A stretch of DNA of 64,000 bases from Acanthacorydalis orientalis (GCA_034766995.1 CM068322.1:8915310-8979309), one strand, 5' to 3'; positions 1 to 12,966 are shown, counted from the stretch's first letter. A program made the numbers and translations. Notes: generated by a model not told the origin, from the sequence alone.

Positions 1-67
1 TAAACATTTACAAGACAATCTACAAGAATATATTTCAACATCTACACATAGATATATACATATTTAA

Positions 68-72
<5 letters not shown>

Positions 73-98
<26 letters not shown>
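73..98. repeat. (TA)13 microsatellite
   Basis: Pure dinucleotide run inside the Nup107 intron that follows exon 3. Confidence 0.95.
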
Positions 99-99
<1 letters not shown>

Positions 100-168
100 A
101 ATTACTGACTTGCAAATGTGTGAATTAGCAATATTTACTATAAAATTAGAAATAAAAATATTACTTAC

Positions 169-739
169 ACCTCTAAAATACCATCTCCTAAAATTTCACT
201 TCCACTAATACCAAGTTCTCGAAAAACAAGCATAAGATGGGAAAGAAATCGTAATAACTGTAATGAAGTTCTGTTCTCTGTTAAATTATCCATTGCTACA
301 GTATTTTTTGCAAAAGCTTGTAATTCTGCTGACTGGTCCATTATTAATAATTTATTAATAACATAATGTGGTTCATCAATGTTACCAATTTTTTCAAATA
401 TCTGATCAAGTGACATTCTATTGTTCCAATATTCTTCTGGCATTTCAACATATTTTTTCAAAATTGTATCTCGAATTTCTGATTCTACTCTTATATCAAT
501 CATTACTTTCATATGCGCCCATAAACGATCTTCCCAAGTTTCACATACTTCTAAGACAGGAGTAATGTTTCCGCACAAAATTCCGATACTAGCACGCCAA
601 TAGAGATCAAGTTTAGTATTGTTTGATGTTTTCCAAGCAATTAATTTCCACAAATCCCTATTTGGATTACCTTCTATTGGTAATTTAATTTCAGGATTAT
701 TTTGCAATTCATAATTGGGATCATAGTATAAACGCCAAC
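169..739 (-). CDS. Nup107: Nup107 coding exon 3
   Basis: 571 bases from acceptor AAAG to donor GTAAGT (168-163). It completes the split glycine codon (G+GT) to read LLEGWRLYYDP and ends in phase 2 within ILEV. It encodes NPNRDLWKL, CGNITPVLEVCETWEDRLW and the LLRFLSHLMLVFRELG helix. The next exon is outside the window. Confidence 0.92.
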
Positions 740-772
740 CTTTAATTATATGTATGTATGTGTATGTATATA

Positions 773-810
<38 letters not shown>

Positions 811-1948
811 CATACATATAACATATATATGAAAACTTACCTTCTAAGAGTGCTGCTCGCCATGGATGACCACACCGGAAACAAAGATTTTGCCCTTCAG
901 ACAATTTTCCACTCCTAATTTCATAGAACACTTGCTTAAATAGCCTTTTATCATCCTCAGTATCTAAGTCATGTAATGGTAAATTTTCACGGAAAGTAGC
1001 ATCAAAATCAAGATGTTGTACAATTGGTCTTGTTGATGGGAATGCAATTGTACTTTGTTCTTTTAACTGGTGGAGAGTATTTTCCCAACCGATTGTCTTA
1101 TCTGTATAATGTGCCATCTGATGAAAATGATAACTCTGATCTGCTGCATTTCGTTCTAACCAGTCAATAACAATCTGGCACTCTCGAACAAGGGCATCTT
1201 TTTTATAAAGATTTTCAACACAACGTTTTTCAGTTAACTGCCGTAGTAACAATGTATCTGAATCTGGAGTCGGAACAGAATTTAAACGCTCCTGATAAAG
1301 AGCATATATCAAACGCCACATATTACGTTCATTTTCAAGCCATTGCAATTTCTGAAACGTTGTAAGGTTATATGTACATATTCATAAATATATTCAAACT
1401 ATTTTTATGTAAAAGTGTATGAATTTGTGTGTATTCATGCAAGTACATATTTTTTATAAAATAAAAATATTTACTGTCATATAATTCAGATGAGATTTGC
1501 CTTTATTTTGATAGGCTTCAATAAGTTGATGTAATATATCCCCACATGTTTGAATAAAATCAGCAAGTGTATCAAATATCTGTTGGGAACTATGATGAGA
1601 CTGAAGTATTTCAAAGAAATCAAAATATAATCGATCTTCAATATCTTCAACACTATTATGAGATCTAAGAAGGCTTCTAGAATCTGACATGTTTGATATT
1701 TGAGACATATTTGTTGGATTTTGTTCCGAAATCCATCTGTCATTTCCCATTAATTGCCTTAATTCTTGTTCTGAAACTGTAATCGAAATATCAAATGGAC
1801 TTGGTCTACGTTCATGTTCTATATCAGACTGATTTATTAAAGACAATTTTGAAAATCTCGGCTTTTCTGTAGTGCGTAATAAACTTTTTCCTGGCGTTGA
1901 AATTGAATCATTTAAAACTTTTATAGTATTATCTAAAAAATCATCCAT
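169..1948 (-). CDS. Nup107: Nuclear pore complex protein Nup107, 5' part (three exons; gene continues past base 1)
   Basis: Nup107 is an alpha-helical scaffold nucleoporin of the Y-shaped (Nup107-160) subcomplex on both faces of the nuclear pore; family knowledge places its C-terminal region against Nup133. Joining 1948-1475, 1351-841 and 739-169 gives about 518 codons in one frame without a stop, against roughly 850-930 residues in animal orthologues, so the C-terminal part is missing off the left edge. Diagnostic stretches in order are NERNMWRLIYALY, LVRECQIVIDWLERN, GWENTLHQLK, LDTEDDKRLFKQ, CFRCGHPWRAALLEG running across a splice into WRLYYDPNYE, NPNRDLWKL and CETWEDRLWAHMKVMID. The start is the ATG at 1946-1948 (context AAAATGG), which opens MDDFLDNTIKVL. 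In-frame sequence continues upstream without an ATG, so a further upstream coding exon cannot be excluded. No frameshift is seen and the gene looks functional. Confidence 0.93.
751..822. repeat. (TG)n/(TA)n microsatellite in Nup107 intron 2
   Basis: Nearly all of the 101-base intron (740-840) is TGTA, TG and TA repeats between intact splice signals. It produces the spurious Tyr/Ile/Thr/His-rich open frames here. Confidence 0.95.
841..1351 (-). CDS. Nup107: Nup107 coding exon 2
   Basis: 511 bases between the acceptor TTTCAG (just above 1351) and the donor GTAAGT (840-835). It enters in phase 0 (K-L-Q-W) and leaves in phase 1 after the first base of a glycine codon. It carries the WRLIYALY, VIDWLERN and CFRCGHPWRAALLEG signatures. 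Confidence 0.92.
1475..1948 (-). CDS. Nup107: Nup107 coding exon 1
   Basis: 158 codons, ending in phase 0 at ATGACA followed by the donor GTAAAT. This is the poorly conserved, Ser-rich N-terminal region, as expected for the disordered N-terminus of the family. Its last third (FFEILQSHHSSQQIFDTLADF) begins the helical domain. The length is about 100 residues shorter than in vertebrates. Confidence 0.85.
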
Positions 1949-2245
1949 TTTTGAAAATTTAAGGTTATTTAAAATCCGGTCGTTCCTTTTTTTCAAACAA
2001 AATTGATATTTTCAAAAACACAATAGTACACAGAAAAAATATATTCCTTTTATTTATTTCATTTAAGAATTATTTTATACTTTCTAACTTATCGTTCCTG
2101 AAATTATTACTTAAACTAAAATAATCACTAAACTGAAGAAAATTGAAATGTTTGAAATTGTTTGATGTTATTGAACTACCAACTCACAGAAACTATTACG
2201 ATGTATAAAATCCCTACTATAATTTATTTTATCTATGCCGTAAAC
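1949..2245. other. Upstream region of Nup107
   Basis: Presumed 5' UTR and promoter of Nup107, placed only by position. It is AT-rich with no clear TATA box or initiator, and no divergent gene is visible beyond it. Confidence 0.4.
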
Positions 2246-2248
2246 CTT

Positions 2249-2845
<597 letters not shown>

Positions 2846-3082
2846 TAATACCTAACATCCTTTAATTCGAAACTAATAATGGTGAGTAATTTAAATATTC
2901 TTATAAATAAATAGAAATACATGTAATAATGAAGAGACCAGAGTAGAATATCATTCAAATAAATTTTTAAATATTTTATTTAAATTTAGATTAAAAAAGC
3001 TCATGCAGAAAATTTAAATCTCGAAAACAAATCATGATCAGGTACATAGGTATCATAGCAGGTCTCAATTAACAGCGTTTTG

Positions 3083-3115
3083 TCATCCTAAAAAAGCATA
3101 ACTTTTTTAGGATGA
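3083..3115. repeat. Perfect hairpin, 14-bp stem with 5-base loop
   Basis: TCATCCTAAAAAAG is followed by CATAA and its exact reverse complement. It sits at the 5' edge of the mariner tail described next, where the HQDN-type catalytic motif would be expected. Confidence 0.9.
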
Positions 3116-3119
3116 AGTG

Positions 3120-3420
3120 CAGCTCTTGATATTTTGGCTTTTGGCCAGAAAAGGCATCACGATGATCGAACACCCACCGTATTTGGTTAATTTAGCTCCG
3201 TCTAACTTCCGAGTGTTCCCAAAACTTAAGTTGGCGTTGAAAAGAAAGGTTTACGATATCATTCAAGACATTCAAGGGCTGTGACCGCGGTTTTAAAGAT
3301 GATTCCGAAAACGAAGTACAGTAACTGCTTCGAAAAAAATTTTAATCGCTTCCAGCAATGTATTGACTCAGGAGGAGTGTATTTTGAATAAAAACAAAAA
3401 TAATTGATATGTTGTATTTC
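3120..3420 (+). pseudogene. Mariner transposase C-terminal relic
   Basis: A reading frame with breaks matches the mariner tail: FWLLARKGITMIEHPPYL, then LAPSNFRVFPKLKLALK, and later QQCIDSGGVYFE read in another frame. Family knowledge: the S/C-D-F-x-x-F-P block carries the third catalytic Asp; here it reads SNF, so that residue is lost. There is no N-terminal half and no terminal repeat. Strongly decayed. Confidence 0.7.
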
Positions 3421-4734
3421 TTTCGGTGCCAGTAGCATCAGACTTTGGACAGATTATGTATAAGCAATTCAACATTGAATTCTATATTTTACAATAAAAT
3501 TCAATAGTGTACTGCTGTAATGGTAACGGCAAGAGATCTTTATCGTACGAGTTCATCGTATAAGTCAGATTTTGTGAAAAATTGCTACAATACTTTTACA
3601 CTGATATTAAGCTGAGATAGTGTAGTTTATTTCAATTTAACTTTTTAAATTTCGACGTTTATTATAAAACTTTTAAACCTCACCCTAACATAAATTCTTT
3701 TATCATTTGAACCCAAGTTTGAAGTGGTAGTAATAATATATTATGTATATGTTTGAATGTGGGGAACCATAAGTGGTTTTGCATTTTCTGTGCTACTCTG
3801 CTTTTGAACTCGGAAGTGGCTCTTTATATTCGTTCTGACAATATATATAACAGTTTCCGATTATTTTTGAGTGGCGAAGCGTCCTGCTATGCATTGTTAT
3901 TTAGTAGCGCGGGAAAATAAAAATATGTTTTTTTTGTAAGATATAGATCTGAAACATTTAACTGATAGTTTTATACAATTGTATTCTTTATTGTGTAAAA
4001 ATTAATGTAACAAATACCATTCAGTGTTAAAATTGTAATGTCATAAAGATTTTAATAACTAAAACACGAAGATCTATAAAATACATTTTGTTTCACGTAC
4101 ATATTTATATTATTTATAAATATGTAATTAATTTATAATATATGCTCTTGGAGATATTTCTATATAATATTACTTATAAAAGAAGTTCATATAATTAACA
4201 TAATTATATTTTACATAAACCTTTATAATTGTCAAACTAAGCAATAATTACAATTATTATATAATTTAACGATCCGTTTTTTAAAGCACTATAAACATTG
4301 AAATTAGTTTATTATTAATGAAAATAATTATCTAAATAAAATACTCCATACAACAATGGTGATTTTAAAATTGAACATGTATATATAATAGAATTTGAAG
4401 AATCTAAATATGATTTTAATACGTGACGTAAATATAGCTTTACCTATAAATCAAATCATATGAGTTTCAAGATCCAACAAATAAGTAAAAAAATTAAGTA
4501 AACATATAGTAACACACAACCCTCGTTTTATACTCAGATTCAATGAAAAATGAGGTAGATCGAAATTTATGAATTTATATAACATATTGTTATTATATTC
4601 AACTTGTGGTGATTTATTGATGGAGAATTGTCTCTTCCAATGAACGATTTAATGCCTTTATTTTATATATTTTTATTTCATTTTCTCTCATATGTTTCCC
4701 AGTTATGAGTAGATCTTTTTGAAACTATTTTATA
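3421..4734. other. No gene seen
   Basis: AT-rich DNA with stops in all frames. It includes a slightly less AT-rich patch (3500-3620 and 3840-3910) with no recognisable product. Confidence 0.6.
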
Positions 4735-4965
4735 TTTCTTTGTCATTGACTTAGCTCAGAGGGCTAAAGTACAATTTTTGTACTTTATGTTCCTCTCGCT
4801 GAGGAGGAGGATATTGCTATTGAAATACAAATTAACATCAATCAAAAATGATCAATAATAAACTATTAAACTTTTTTGGAATATATTTTTTGCTGTTTTT
4901 GGGATGAATAAATAATTCATTATGAAATTTAGTTCAGCTTGTGCAAAAACTATATTGACATAAAA
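4735..4965. repeat. FB-A fold-back repeat, copy 1
   Basis: The centre reads GGCTAAAGTACAA then TTGTACTTTA, flanked by CTCAGAGG and its inverted form CGCTGAGG. The right arm (ATATTGCTATTGAAATAC, ATCAAAAATGATCAATAAT, GGGATGAATAAATAATTCAT) matches the arm of the complete copy near 10.4 kb. The left arm is mostly lost. Confidence 0.65.
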
Positions 4966-5009
4966 TGACTTATAACCTTTGTTTTTATGATTACTCCTGT
5001 TTTCTTTGG

Positions 5010-5012
<3 letters not shown>

Positions 5013-5082
<70 letters not shown>
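5013..5082. repeat. (TA)n(TG)n microsatellite
   Basis: About 50 bases of TA followed by 10 TG units. Confidence 0.97.
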
Positions 5083-5819
5083 ACTAAATAAAAGTTACAA
5101 TTTAAAGTAAAAAAACTGATTATTGGATTATTTGCGCTGTTGTTAAAAATGTAGAATATTTCCTTTTCCTTATCAAATAAAAGTTATTACTAATGAATTT
5201 AATATTATTTCTATAATTGTTAAAAATATATATTGCTGTTCAAACAATCATAAGAGTTTTTTTGTTTGTTCCTTTTTCAGCGAGAGGTTTGGTCAATATA
5301 ACTGAAAATAACATTTTGATCGGATGTTTATAATAAAATATACATCATATTAGACATATTTAAAAAACTGATCAAATTAAAATTGTACATGTCGACGATA
5401 ATTTTTGTTATAGAAATGATTGTGCATTAACCAATTAATAGACGAACAACGTGTTTATGTTAAATGATGAAATTGAATTTAAATTAAGCAATGCCAATAC
5501 ATTTTAATAATACTTTAATTTTTTGATATTTAGTTAATTTTATCATGCAATAATGTTATTATTATATTTATAATTAAACAAATATTTTTTTAATTAACAA
5601 ATGAATATATAATTGTAGTAGAAGCTTTTTTTACTTAATTACGAATATTTCATTCGTAAATATTTTTATCTTCTTATTCTATACAAATATACTAGTGTGA
5701 TTAAAAATATTTTTTTTTCAGAAAATAAAAAACATGTAACTATTTAATTGACTGTATGTAAAAAGAAATAAAAGGAAATGTTCTAATAAATTAATGAATT
5801 ACATATACACACGTGTGTA

Positions 5820-5820
<1 letters not shown>
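5083..5820. other. No gene seen
   Basis: AT-rich spacer without a usable reading frame. Confidence 0.6.

Positions 5821-5904
<84 letters not shown>
5821..5904. repeat. (TA)n microsatellite
   Basis: 84 bases of TA with one TGTG interruption near 5863. A short palindrome, TACACACGTGTGTA, lies just upstream. Confidence 0.97.
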
Positions 5905-5906
<2 letters not shown>

Positions 5907-7057
5907 ATAGAAAAAAGAAAAGAAATGTATAATGAAATATTATTTTTTCATTTTTGTTTTAATAGTTTTATTTAAGTGTCAATATAAGTATTTTAAAATT
6001 ACTTTTTACATTACATAACTTGTTAAAAATGTTCTGTAAAAATAAATAGTTTTTTTAGTTCGAAATGAACTAAATATATCTCTCCTAATTTTTATTTCTG
6101 TACAAGTTTAATAATCTGAAATATAAATACGATTCATAAATACAAACAATTAGTTAATCAATCAAAATTTTACACAATTCTGTAATTATTAATGCAATCG
6201 TTAAATATTAATATTTTATTTATTATTTCAATTTACGATTTTTACAAAAAGAAAACAGAATACAACAGTGAATGATTGTCGAATTACAAAATCTAATAAT
6301 ATTTAATTCAGAAATCATTCACATTATTATGTACATGATAAAAGTCAGCTAAATGATCATTTCTCACGGTTTTTTAACTGCCCATTTATTTATTGCACTA
6401 CACATGTTGTTATTAAAACTTCAACTTGCAAGTATTATATTTCGCATTGTTTGTGTACTCTCAGCAAAACAATAGACACTTCATAAACCATTAAAGCAGA
6501 CTGTTGTTTCTCTTTTATTATGTAACCAAACGCATCGATGCATCGCTATCAATATATTCACAATAACTATGACCATACTTAAACCTAGACTGTCTCGTTT
6601 ACAACAAAAAACTTTATTATTCTATCTCAGTTACTATTGTTTTTGAATATCATTATATGATTTAACAAAATATGTATCAAAGGGGTTACGATATTATGTT
6701 ATTTAATATTGCACGTAACTCTATACGCTATTGACATAAGGGTGATATTAGACATTATGAGAAACGTAGTTACCCCGAATAAAGAATAATAGAGATTTGG
6801 ACTTCCTGTAGAGTAATTTAGAACATTTAGGGGATGCGTTTACAATGCAGACTATAAGTTATGTCAAAGTGACCGCCTGACCAGTTTTGTTAAGGCAATA
6901 ATAATTAATTTTAATATAACTCGGTCTTTGAGTTAATTTATTATTTCATTAATTAAAAAAATACCATGTATTGAAAACAAATGTGTGTTTCAAGTAAATA
7001 CTTCATGGACGTACTTTTTTCGTACAAACAAGACTAGATGTCAATATTAAAATATTG

Positions 7058-7058
<1 letters not shown>
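5905..7058. other. No gene seen
   Basis: AT-rich spacer. The stretch 6470-6610, with GCATCGATGCATCGC, is less AT-rich than its surroundings but has no open frame. Confidence 0.6.

Positions 7059-7101
<43 letters not shown>
7059..7101. repeat. (TA)n microsatellite
   Basis: Uninterrupted run of about 21 units. Confidence 0.95.
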
Positions 7102-7105
<4 letters not shown>

Positions 7106-7417
7106 GAACTATAACAATTGAACATAATAATATATAATTCATAATAAAAAATATATAGATTTAACAAAATAAACCATATATCCAAAAACGTTTACATTTT
7201 CTCTTGAGTTATTTACCAATATAAACGTTTATTTCTAGACTCAGAAAAATCTAACTTAGACAGACAGTAAATAAAGGCTATTTAATTCCTATTTAATAAT
7301 TTTATGATCGTAAAGACTAAAAATTATTCGATAAACATTAAATTTCTAATTAATTGTCAACTACTGTATTATTATTTATTACTTCTAGTTTTAAATGCAA
7401 ATAATCGTCTAAAATCG

Positions 7418-7420
<3 letters not shown>

Positions 7421-7472
<52 letters not shown>
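7421..7472. repeat. (TA)n microsatellite
   Basis: Pure run of about 26 units. Confidence 0.95.
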
Positions 7473-7476
<4 letters not shown>

Positions 7477-7966
7477 GAAAGATGCTATATATACAATATA
7501 AAAAATGAATTTATTTATTTATAAATTATATTAATACTTTATAATTTACTGAGAATTAATCGTTTATAGTGTAAATCGATCAAAATTGTAATTATATTAA
7601 ATTAATATCATTTTTATATTTTTTAATATTATCTGAATTACATAGTTATACTTCAAAAGAGTCTTCTTTTTATTTATAAAGTGTACAATTTCAAAAAATA
7701 TTCTATTTAATCGATCAAAATACGAAATTAGCATATGAGTAGCGAATGTGAATATCAATAGATGTTATTCACATCTTAAAATATATTGGCATTAAATATT
7801 ATCTTGTCTCATAAAAATGACAGCTTCAAATAGAATGTCGTAAACTATTTTACACATCACCCTATTTTTATCAAAACTCTATGTACAAATCCGACCACCG
7901 CGGAGTTACTATTAATTTGGAATCCTAAGCTTTGACTGACTGGTATTTCCTTTTTGTAAGGATTCT

Positions 7967-7968
<2 letters not shown>

Positions 7969-8015
<47 letters not shown>
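7969..8015. repeat. (TA)n microsatellite
   Basis: Pure run of about 23 units. The 75-codon frame crossing it is not a gene. Confidence 0.95.
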
Positions 8016-8018
<3 letters not shown>

Positions 8019-9127
8019 GAAATAACATTTATTAAATGTTTTCTAGGTTTGTTAAGAGGAATAATATTTTTTGTATAATTCTCTTGTAATGAAAATTGAT
8101 TGGAATTTAAATTAACTACAAAAAGGTCTGTTGTTAATTTCCTAACGTTCAAGTGCTTATTTATGTGAATAAATTTACGAGTTGTACCAAGCGCTTCAAG
8201 TTTTATTGCGTTATATAAATAAATCTGCCAATATTTAATACTAATTTATACGTTCAAAATATAATACGAAAAATAATGAACATAGATTTTCTGTCTTTAG
8301 TATTATTAAAAAATAATGAATTTGGTTTCATTTCAATTGATTGGTTTTGTGTTGTATCTCTTTTCTGATTAAATAACGTAAAAATACTCGAATTTACTAC
8401 TTTAATTATAATGGAAATGTAATATTTTTTAAAATATGAACACTGAGATAATTAATTTAATGAATTTAGTATATAATATTGCTTTTTTGTGGATTTGTTA
8501 AACTAGTCATAGTAAAAAAGGGAAGAGCTCTAAATTATTTATGTAATAACCTTTATAATTATTTACAAATAATAGAATAACCTTTAATAATTAACATATG
8601 TCAAATGCATCACTATTTTCATTCTCGTAGTTTCCAGGGAAAAAATAATTACAATTAATTATTAACACAATATTGGTCGAAGAATGTAAAATATTAAAAA
8701 TCATTAATTTTTCATATAAATTATATTTTAAATTTTTAAAAAATTAAATTTAAACACATTTCGGTATAGTAATAATTGTATGAATGGATAAATAAGACAA
8801 TTATTTTTTACAAACAATGAAAACATTGATATAGGAACAATGCCAGGAAATGATATTTATATTTGGTATTTATATTTATATTTCTCTTGGAGTGATTGAT
8901 TTAACATGATTTTATTTCAGAATGAGGTCTACAATTTTTTAAAAGTTTTTAATTTCGATACAAGTGACTTGTCTTCAGATAAGTTTGCTAATTATTTGTT
9001 GCAGAGATTCTTAACTAGAAAATCAAACACCACTTTATATAGAAATATTTTATATCGCCTTCTTTAATCACATAAAATAAATGTCGTATGTAACATTTAT
9101 TGTATCGTTTTAATCTATGTTTGTATT

Positions 9128-9131
<4 letters not shown>
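8016..9131. other. No gene seen
   Basis: AT-rich, with repeated TATTTATATTTATATT near 8860. I could not identify any product or conserved repeat. Confidence 0.6.
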
Positions 9132-9226
<95 letters not shown>

Positions 9227-9231
9227 CACAC
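9132..9231. repeat. (TA)n with AAATAT interruption
   Basis: Two TA runs joined by TAAATATAAATATAAA, then CACACA at the right end. Confidence 0.95.
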
Positions 9232-9785
9232 AAATAAATATATTATTTAATAAGTAAATAATATATTTATTTGTATAACTGTGATAAATTATTTTTCTTA
9301 CAATGACTAAAAGAGACAAAATATTTTTTTTAAATAATATCTTAATATATTATTTATAATTTAATTATTTTTTAAGTAAATAAATTTGACACAAATTTTA
9401 TTATTCGCGCAACTTGGCCATTTAAATTATATTTATCTTCATATTTATTAAAATGAAAGTTGTCTTTCACTAGACTACAGCAGAGTTAATTCGATGATAC
9501 AAGAGATTATTTTAGATGATAAAAATATATTTTGACATAATCACAAATTGGGTGCTAATGACCTTAACTGTCGAAGTGTGCTAAAACCCCAATAACTAAC
9601 CATAATCACAAAAATTATATACATACAAGAACAAGATTGGCCTCATATATTTAAACTGCCAAATTATAAAAAGATAATTATATGTTAATACTGCAATATG
9701 TTAATAATTCAATATGATAATATGCAAATATCGTCATCGAAATGCACATAAACGAAATAAAAACGTATAACAGGTAATTATTGAA

Positions 9786-9990
9786 TGCTATACTGATATT
9801 CTTCATCCGTTTGGATTACTGAGTGTTTGTTTTTCACTACTAGCTTCGGTCCGTGTGCCATCTTCTAGTAGATAATAGAGTTTTTAATTATAAGAAGTCT
9901 AATATGTATCTGAAGATGGCACACGCGCTGAAACTAGTAATGGTAAACAGATATTCATATGATTCAAAAGGACGAATACTGTCAGGACAA
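9786..9990. repeat. FB-B fold-back repeat, copy 1
   Basis: Imperfect inverted repeat. The left arm TTTTTCACTACTAGCTTCGG plus GTGTGCCATCTTC (9831-9865) is answered by GAAGATGGCACACGCG plus CTGAAACTAGTAATGGTAAA (9912-9948). The outer parts (CATATGATTCAAAAGGACGA at 9957) also recur in the other copies. Confidence 0.8.
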
Positions 9991-10261
9991 TACATCATCA
10001 GCATCACAGGTTTAAAAAATATACAATTATAATTTTAATTGTCAAATATTTTGATAAGAACATTTTTGGTTATTTTGGGGGGATGATTAAGGTACAGGAG
10101 GGTTATCTATATTATTTTTGATTTTATTTAATATAAAGTGATACATTTCATAAACGTTATTAGATTTTATTTTTAATTTTCTGCTATTTTTGATTGAAAT
10201 TTTTGAAAAATTAACTATAAACGACATAATATAATCCTAGCAGAAAAACTAAATTTATTTT

Positions 10262-10583
10262 CCCGAATGAATTTTTCACACACCGTACAAATCACAAGAA
10301 AAAATTCGGATTAAAAATATTCAATAATTGATTATTATTCATTTTGAATTATTGTTTATGCACATTTTGATAGATATGCCATTATTCTCAGAGCGTACAG
10401 AAAAATTATATTTTTCTGTACTACTAGCGCTCTGAAGATGATGGAATCGACATTGAAGTATCTTGCTATTAAAATGTATATAAAAACAATCAAAAATGAT
10501 TAATAATTAATTATAAAATATTTTTAATCAGAAAAGATTATTATGGTTTATGGATTGACTGAAAGTCATTTCTGAAAATAAGT
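10262..10583. repeat. FB-A fold-back repeat, copy 2 (most complete)
   Basis: Two arms of about 150 bases in inverted orientation meet at ACAGAAAAATTATATTTTTC. The left arm holds ATTCAATAATTGATTATTAT and CTCAGAGCG; the right arm holds CGCTCTGAAGATGATGG, CAATCAAAAATGATTAATAA and TTTTTAATCAGAAAA. No coding capacity. The long inverted arms and small size fit a fold-back or MITE-like non-autonomous DNA element (inference). Confidence 0.8.
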
Positions 10584-12382
10584 ATATGCAGTTAATTTAT
10601 AAAAGGAAAACAAAAATAATTCAGAATCCATCCTCATGTTCTACAATGTCATCCCTTTCGTATATTCACCCTTAGTTGATCACAAACATGTCATGATGAC
10701 ACAATGAGGTCGTTTTGCTGTTGTACACCACACACTTCACGAACAATATGGTCAACGTCATCATAATAAAAATAATCATATTGAAAACTATATACGTGCT
10801 ACTATTTCATTCAACGAACATTATAAAGATTTAAGTACAACTCCTGCTGATATCGAAAAGTTATTGCATAGTTTATATCTGCAGAACATACAGTCAATTT
10901 GTTTCTGATTTGTGGGAAACGCTGTTACTTCAACCTCAAGAGGTTAACTCTTGATGATATTGTTTTTTTTTTCACACGATATTATATTTTGCTGTTTTCT
11001 ATTCGAAGTTACTTTAAAATTATTATTTATTTATTGTAATATATATTTTTGTGACATACTTTAACTTTTTATATTTTCATCTAGTTTATGGAGAAGCCTA
11101 CAATACAAAAAAACAATAAGTTTATTAAAAATCAGATTTTCATGATTTTCAATAAATGTTGCCTATCATTTTTTATAAATTATATATCATCTTAATTTCG
11201 ACTGTCAATATATTCATGAAAATCTGATAAAAAAAGATTATTTAAATTATAAAAATATAATTTCAATAAAAATATTATTAATTGTCAATATATCAAAATT
11301 CTCAAAAATCATACATTTAAAAAGAATAAAAATCAATGCGTACCCCTATAAGTAATATATACAGTGAAATATTATTCATATCTATAATTTTAAATCTTTA
11401 AAACGTGTCAATTATGAATTATATGATGTTAGGTGCGGGTTTGCACTATAACAAGCCAATAAGCAGCCCAATAAACAAGTGTTCATATTAACACTCAACA
11501 TTGTATAATCATTGTATAAAGTTGTTGGTGTGGAAAATCGTATGGTGGCACATTTGTGTGCTTACTTTATACATTAGGCTAACAAGCAGATCTTGTGATA
11601 TGTACTCGATTCTTTATAATAACAATTTATAAAACAGATAATGATTTTGTCACTGATTTGTTCGTAACTTATTATTAACTAAGATAATAATGGCAAACCT
11701 TTTTTGGTTGAATTTTACTATTGATTCTTACATTTGTGTAATTGAGTAGTTATAATAACAAATTGAATATTACTATTCAATAAAATATTAACAATTTTAT
11801 TACTTTCACTGATGGAGTCATGAAAGTGTGAGAAATAGTAAAAGTTAATAACTGAAGTATTTTTAACTAATTCTGAAAATAATATTTTACTCTAAATATC
11901 ATCAAAAAAATTAAGTCTTATTTCAAAACTGAAATACTCTTCAATTTTCATTAAAAATAATTATTTAAACTATTTTGCTTGAAACGTGTATTCTTGCATT
12001 AAAATTTCATAAACGTTTCTATTTAGAAACCGTTTTCATAATTTTTTTGAATGCATACAGACATTGTATTTGTATTAACATTTTCATTTTCTAACATATT
12101 TCATTTTGGTCGAAAATAACGCTATTTAATTTAGAATTTTCAAGATTTTGTTTTGTTTCGTAATTTTCGCTACTACTAAAAAGATTTCTAATAATTTTAA
12201 TTAACTTTTGAACATTTTCCATATTGTAAATTTGAATGCAATATCATAAAAAAAATATTATTAAATGACGTGCGATAAAGTTGCTACTAGTAACATTTTA
12301 TCAATTTTAAATAATTTTAAGTAATAACAGTTTAAATATAAAAAAATATATTTTCATATATTATATACTAATACTATATAAG

Positions 12383-12385
<3 letters not shown>
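10584..12385. other. No gene seen
   Basis: AT-rich DNA. The stretch 11430-11620 is less AT-rich (GGTGCGGGTTTGCACTATAA and following) but has no open frame or known motif. Nothing else recognised. Confidence 0.55.

Positions 12386-12413
<28 letters not shown>
12386..12413. repeat. (TA)n microsatellite
   Basis: About 13 units. Confidence 0.9.
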
Positions 12414-12929
12414 GATATTATATAAGCTCAAATATAAAACCTCAACTTTTCAACTTCATAGTTGAAGAAGATATGAAGTGAAATGAAGTAACAGAAATGA
12501 GATAAATGTAAAAATACATATACTAATTATACAATATTTAAAAAAGGACACTTTCTTTGCTATATTTATATGACATATTTTATAAGCAAACTGCAGTTTT
12601 CAATTATTTTTTAAAAGTATATGCAATATTAGTTCTTTAAAAAATAAAATAATATTAAAAAAATCAAAAAACTATATAACCATATCTTGATTTTCAAGTG
12701 AACGCAGACCTAAAACTCTATTATTAGCTAAACTTACGAATAAAATAACCGATTCATAAAAGAAAAGAAAACAACGTTATATGTTTTCGTAAAAGAAAAC
12801 ATATATCTTTCTAATGTAGCTTTAGAGAATGCTTATTAATATAAAAAGTGTTTGTTCATTTTGAATCTTTGAGTCCATATACATATTTCTAGAATATCTT
12901 TGTGAGATCACTATGTAAATATATACAAG

Positions 12930-12966
12930 ATATATATATATATATATATATACATCTCTCTCTCTC

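Noticed and set aside
165..824. A continuous frame that would add [11 protein letters not shown]... to the Nup107 exon
   Set aside because: The extra part is the (TG)n/(TA)n intron; GTAAGT at 840-835 and the AG at 741-740 join the exons in frame.
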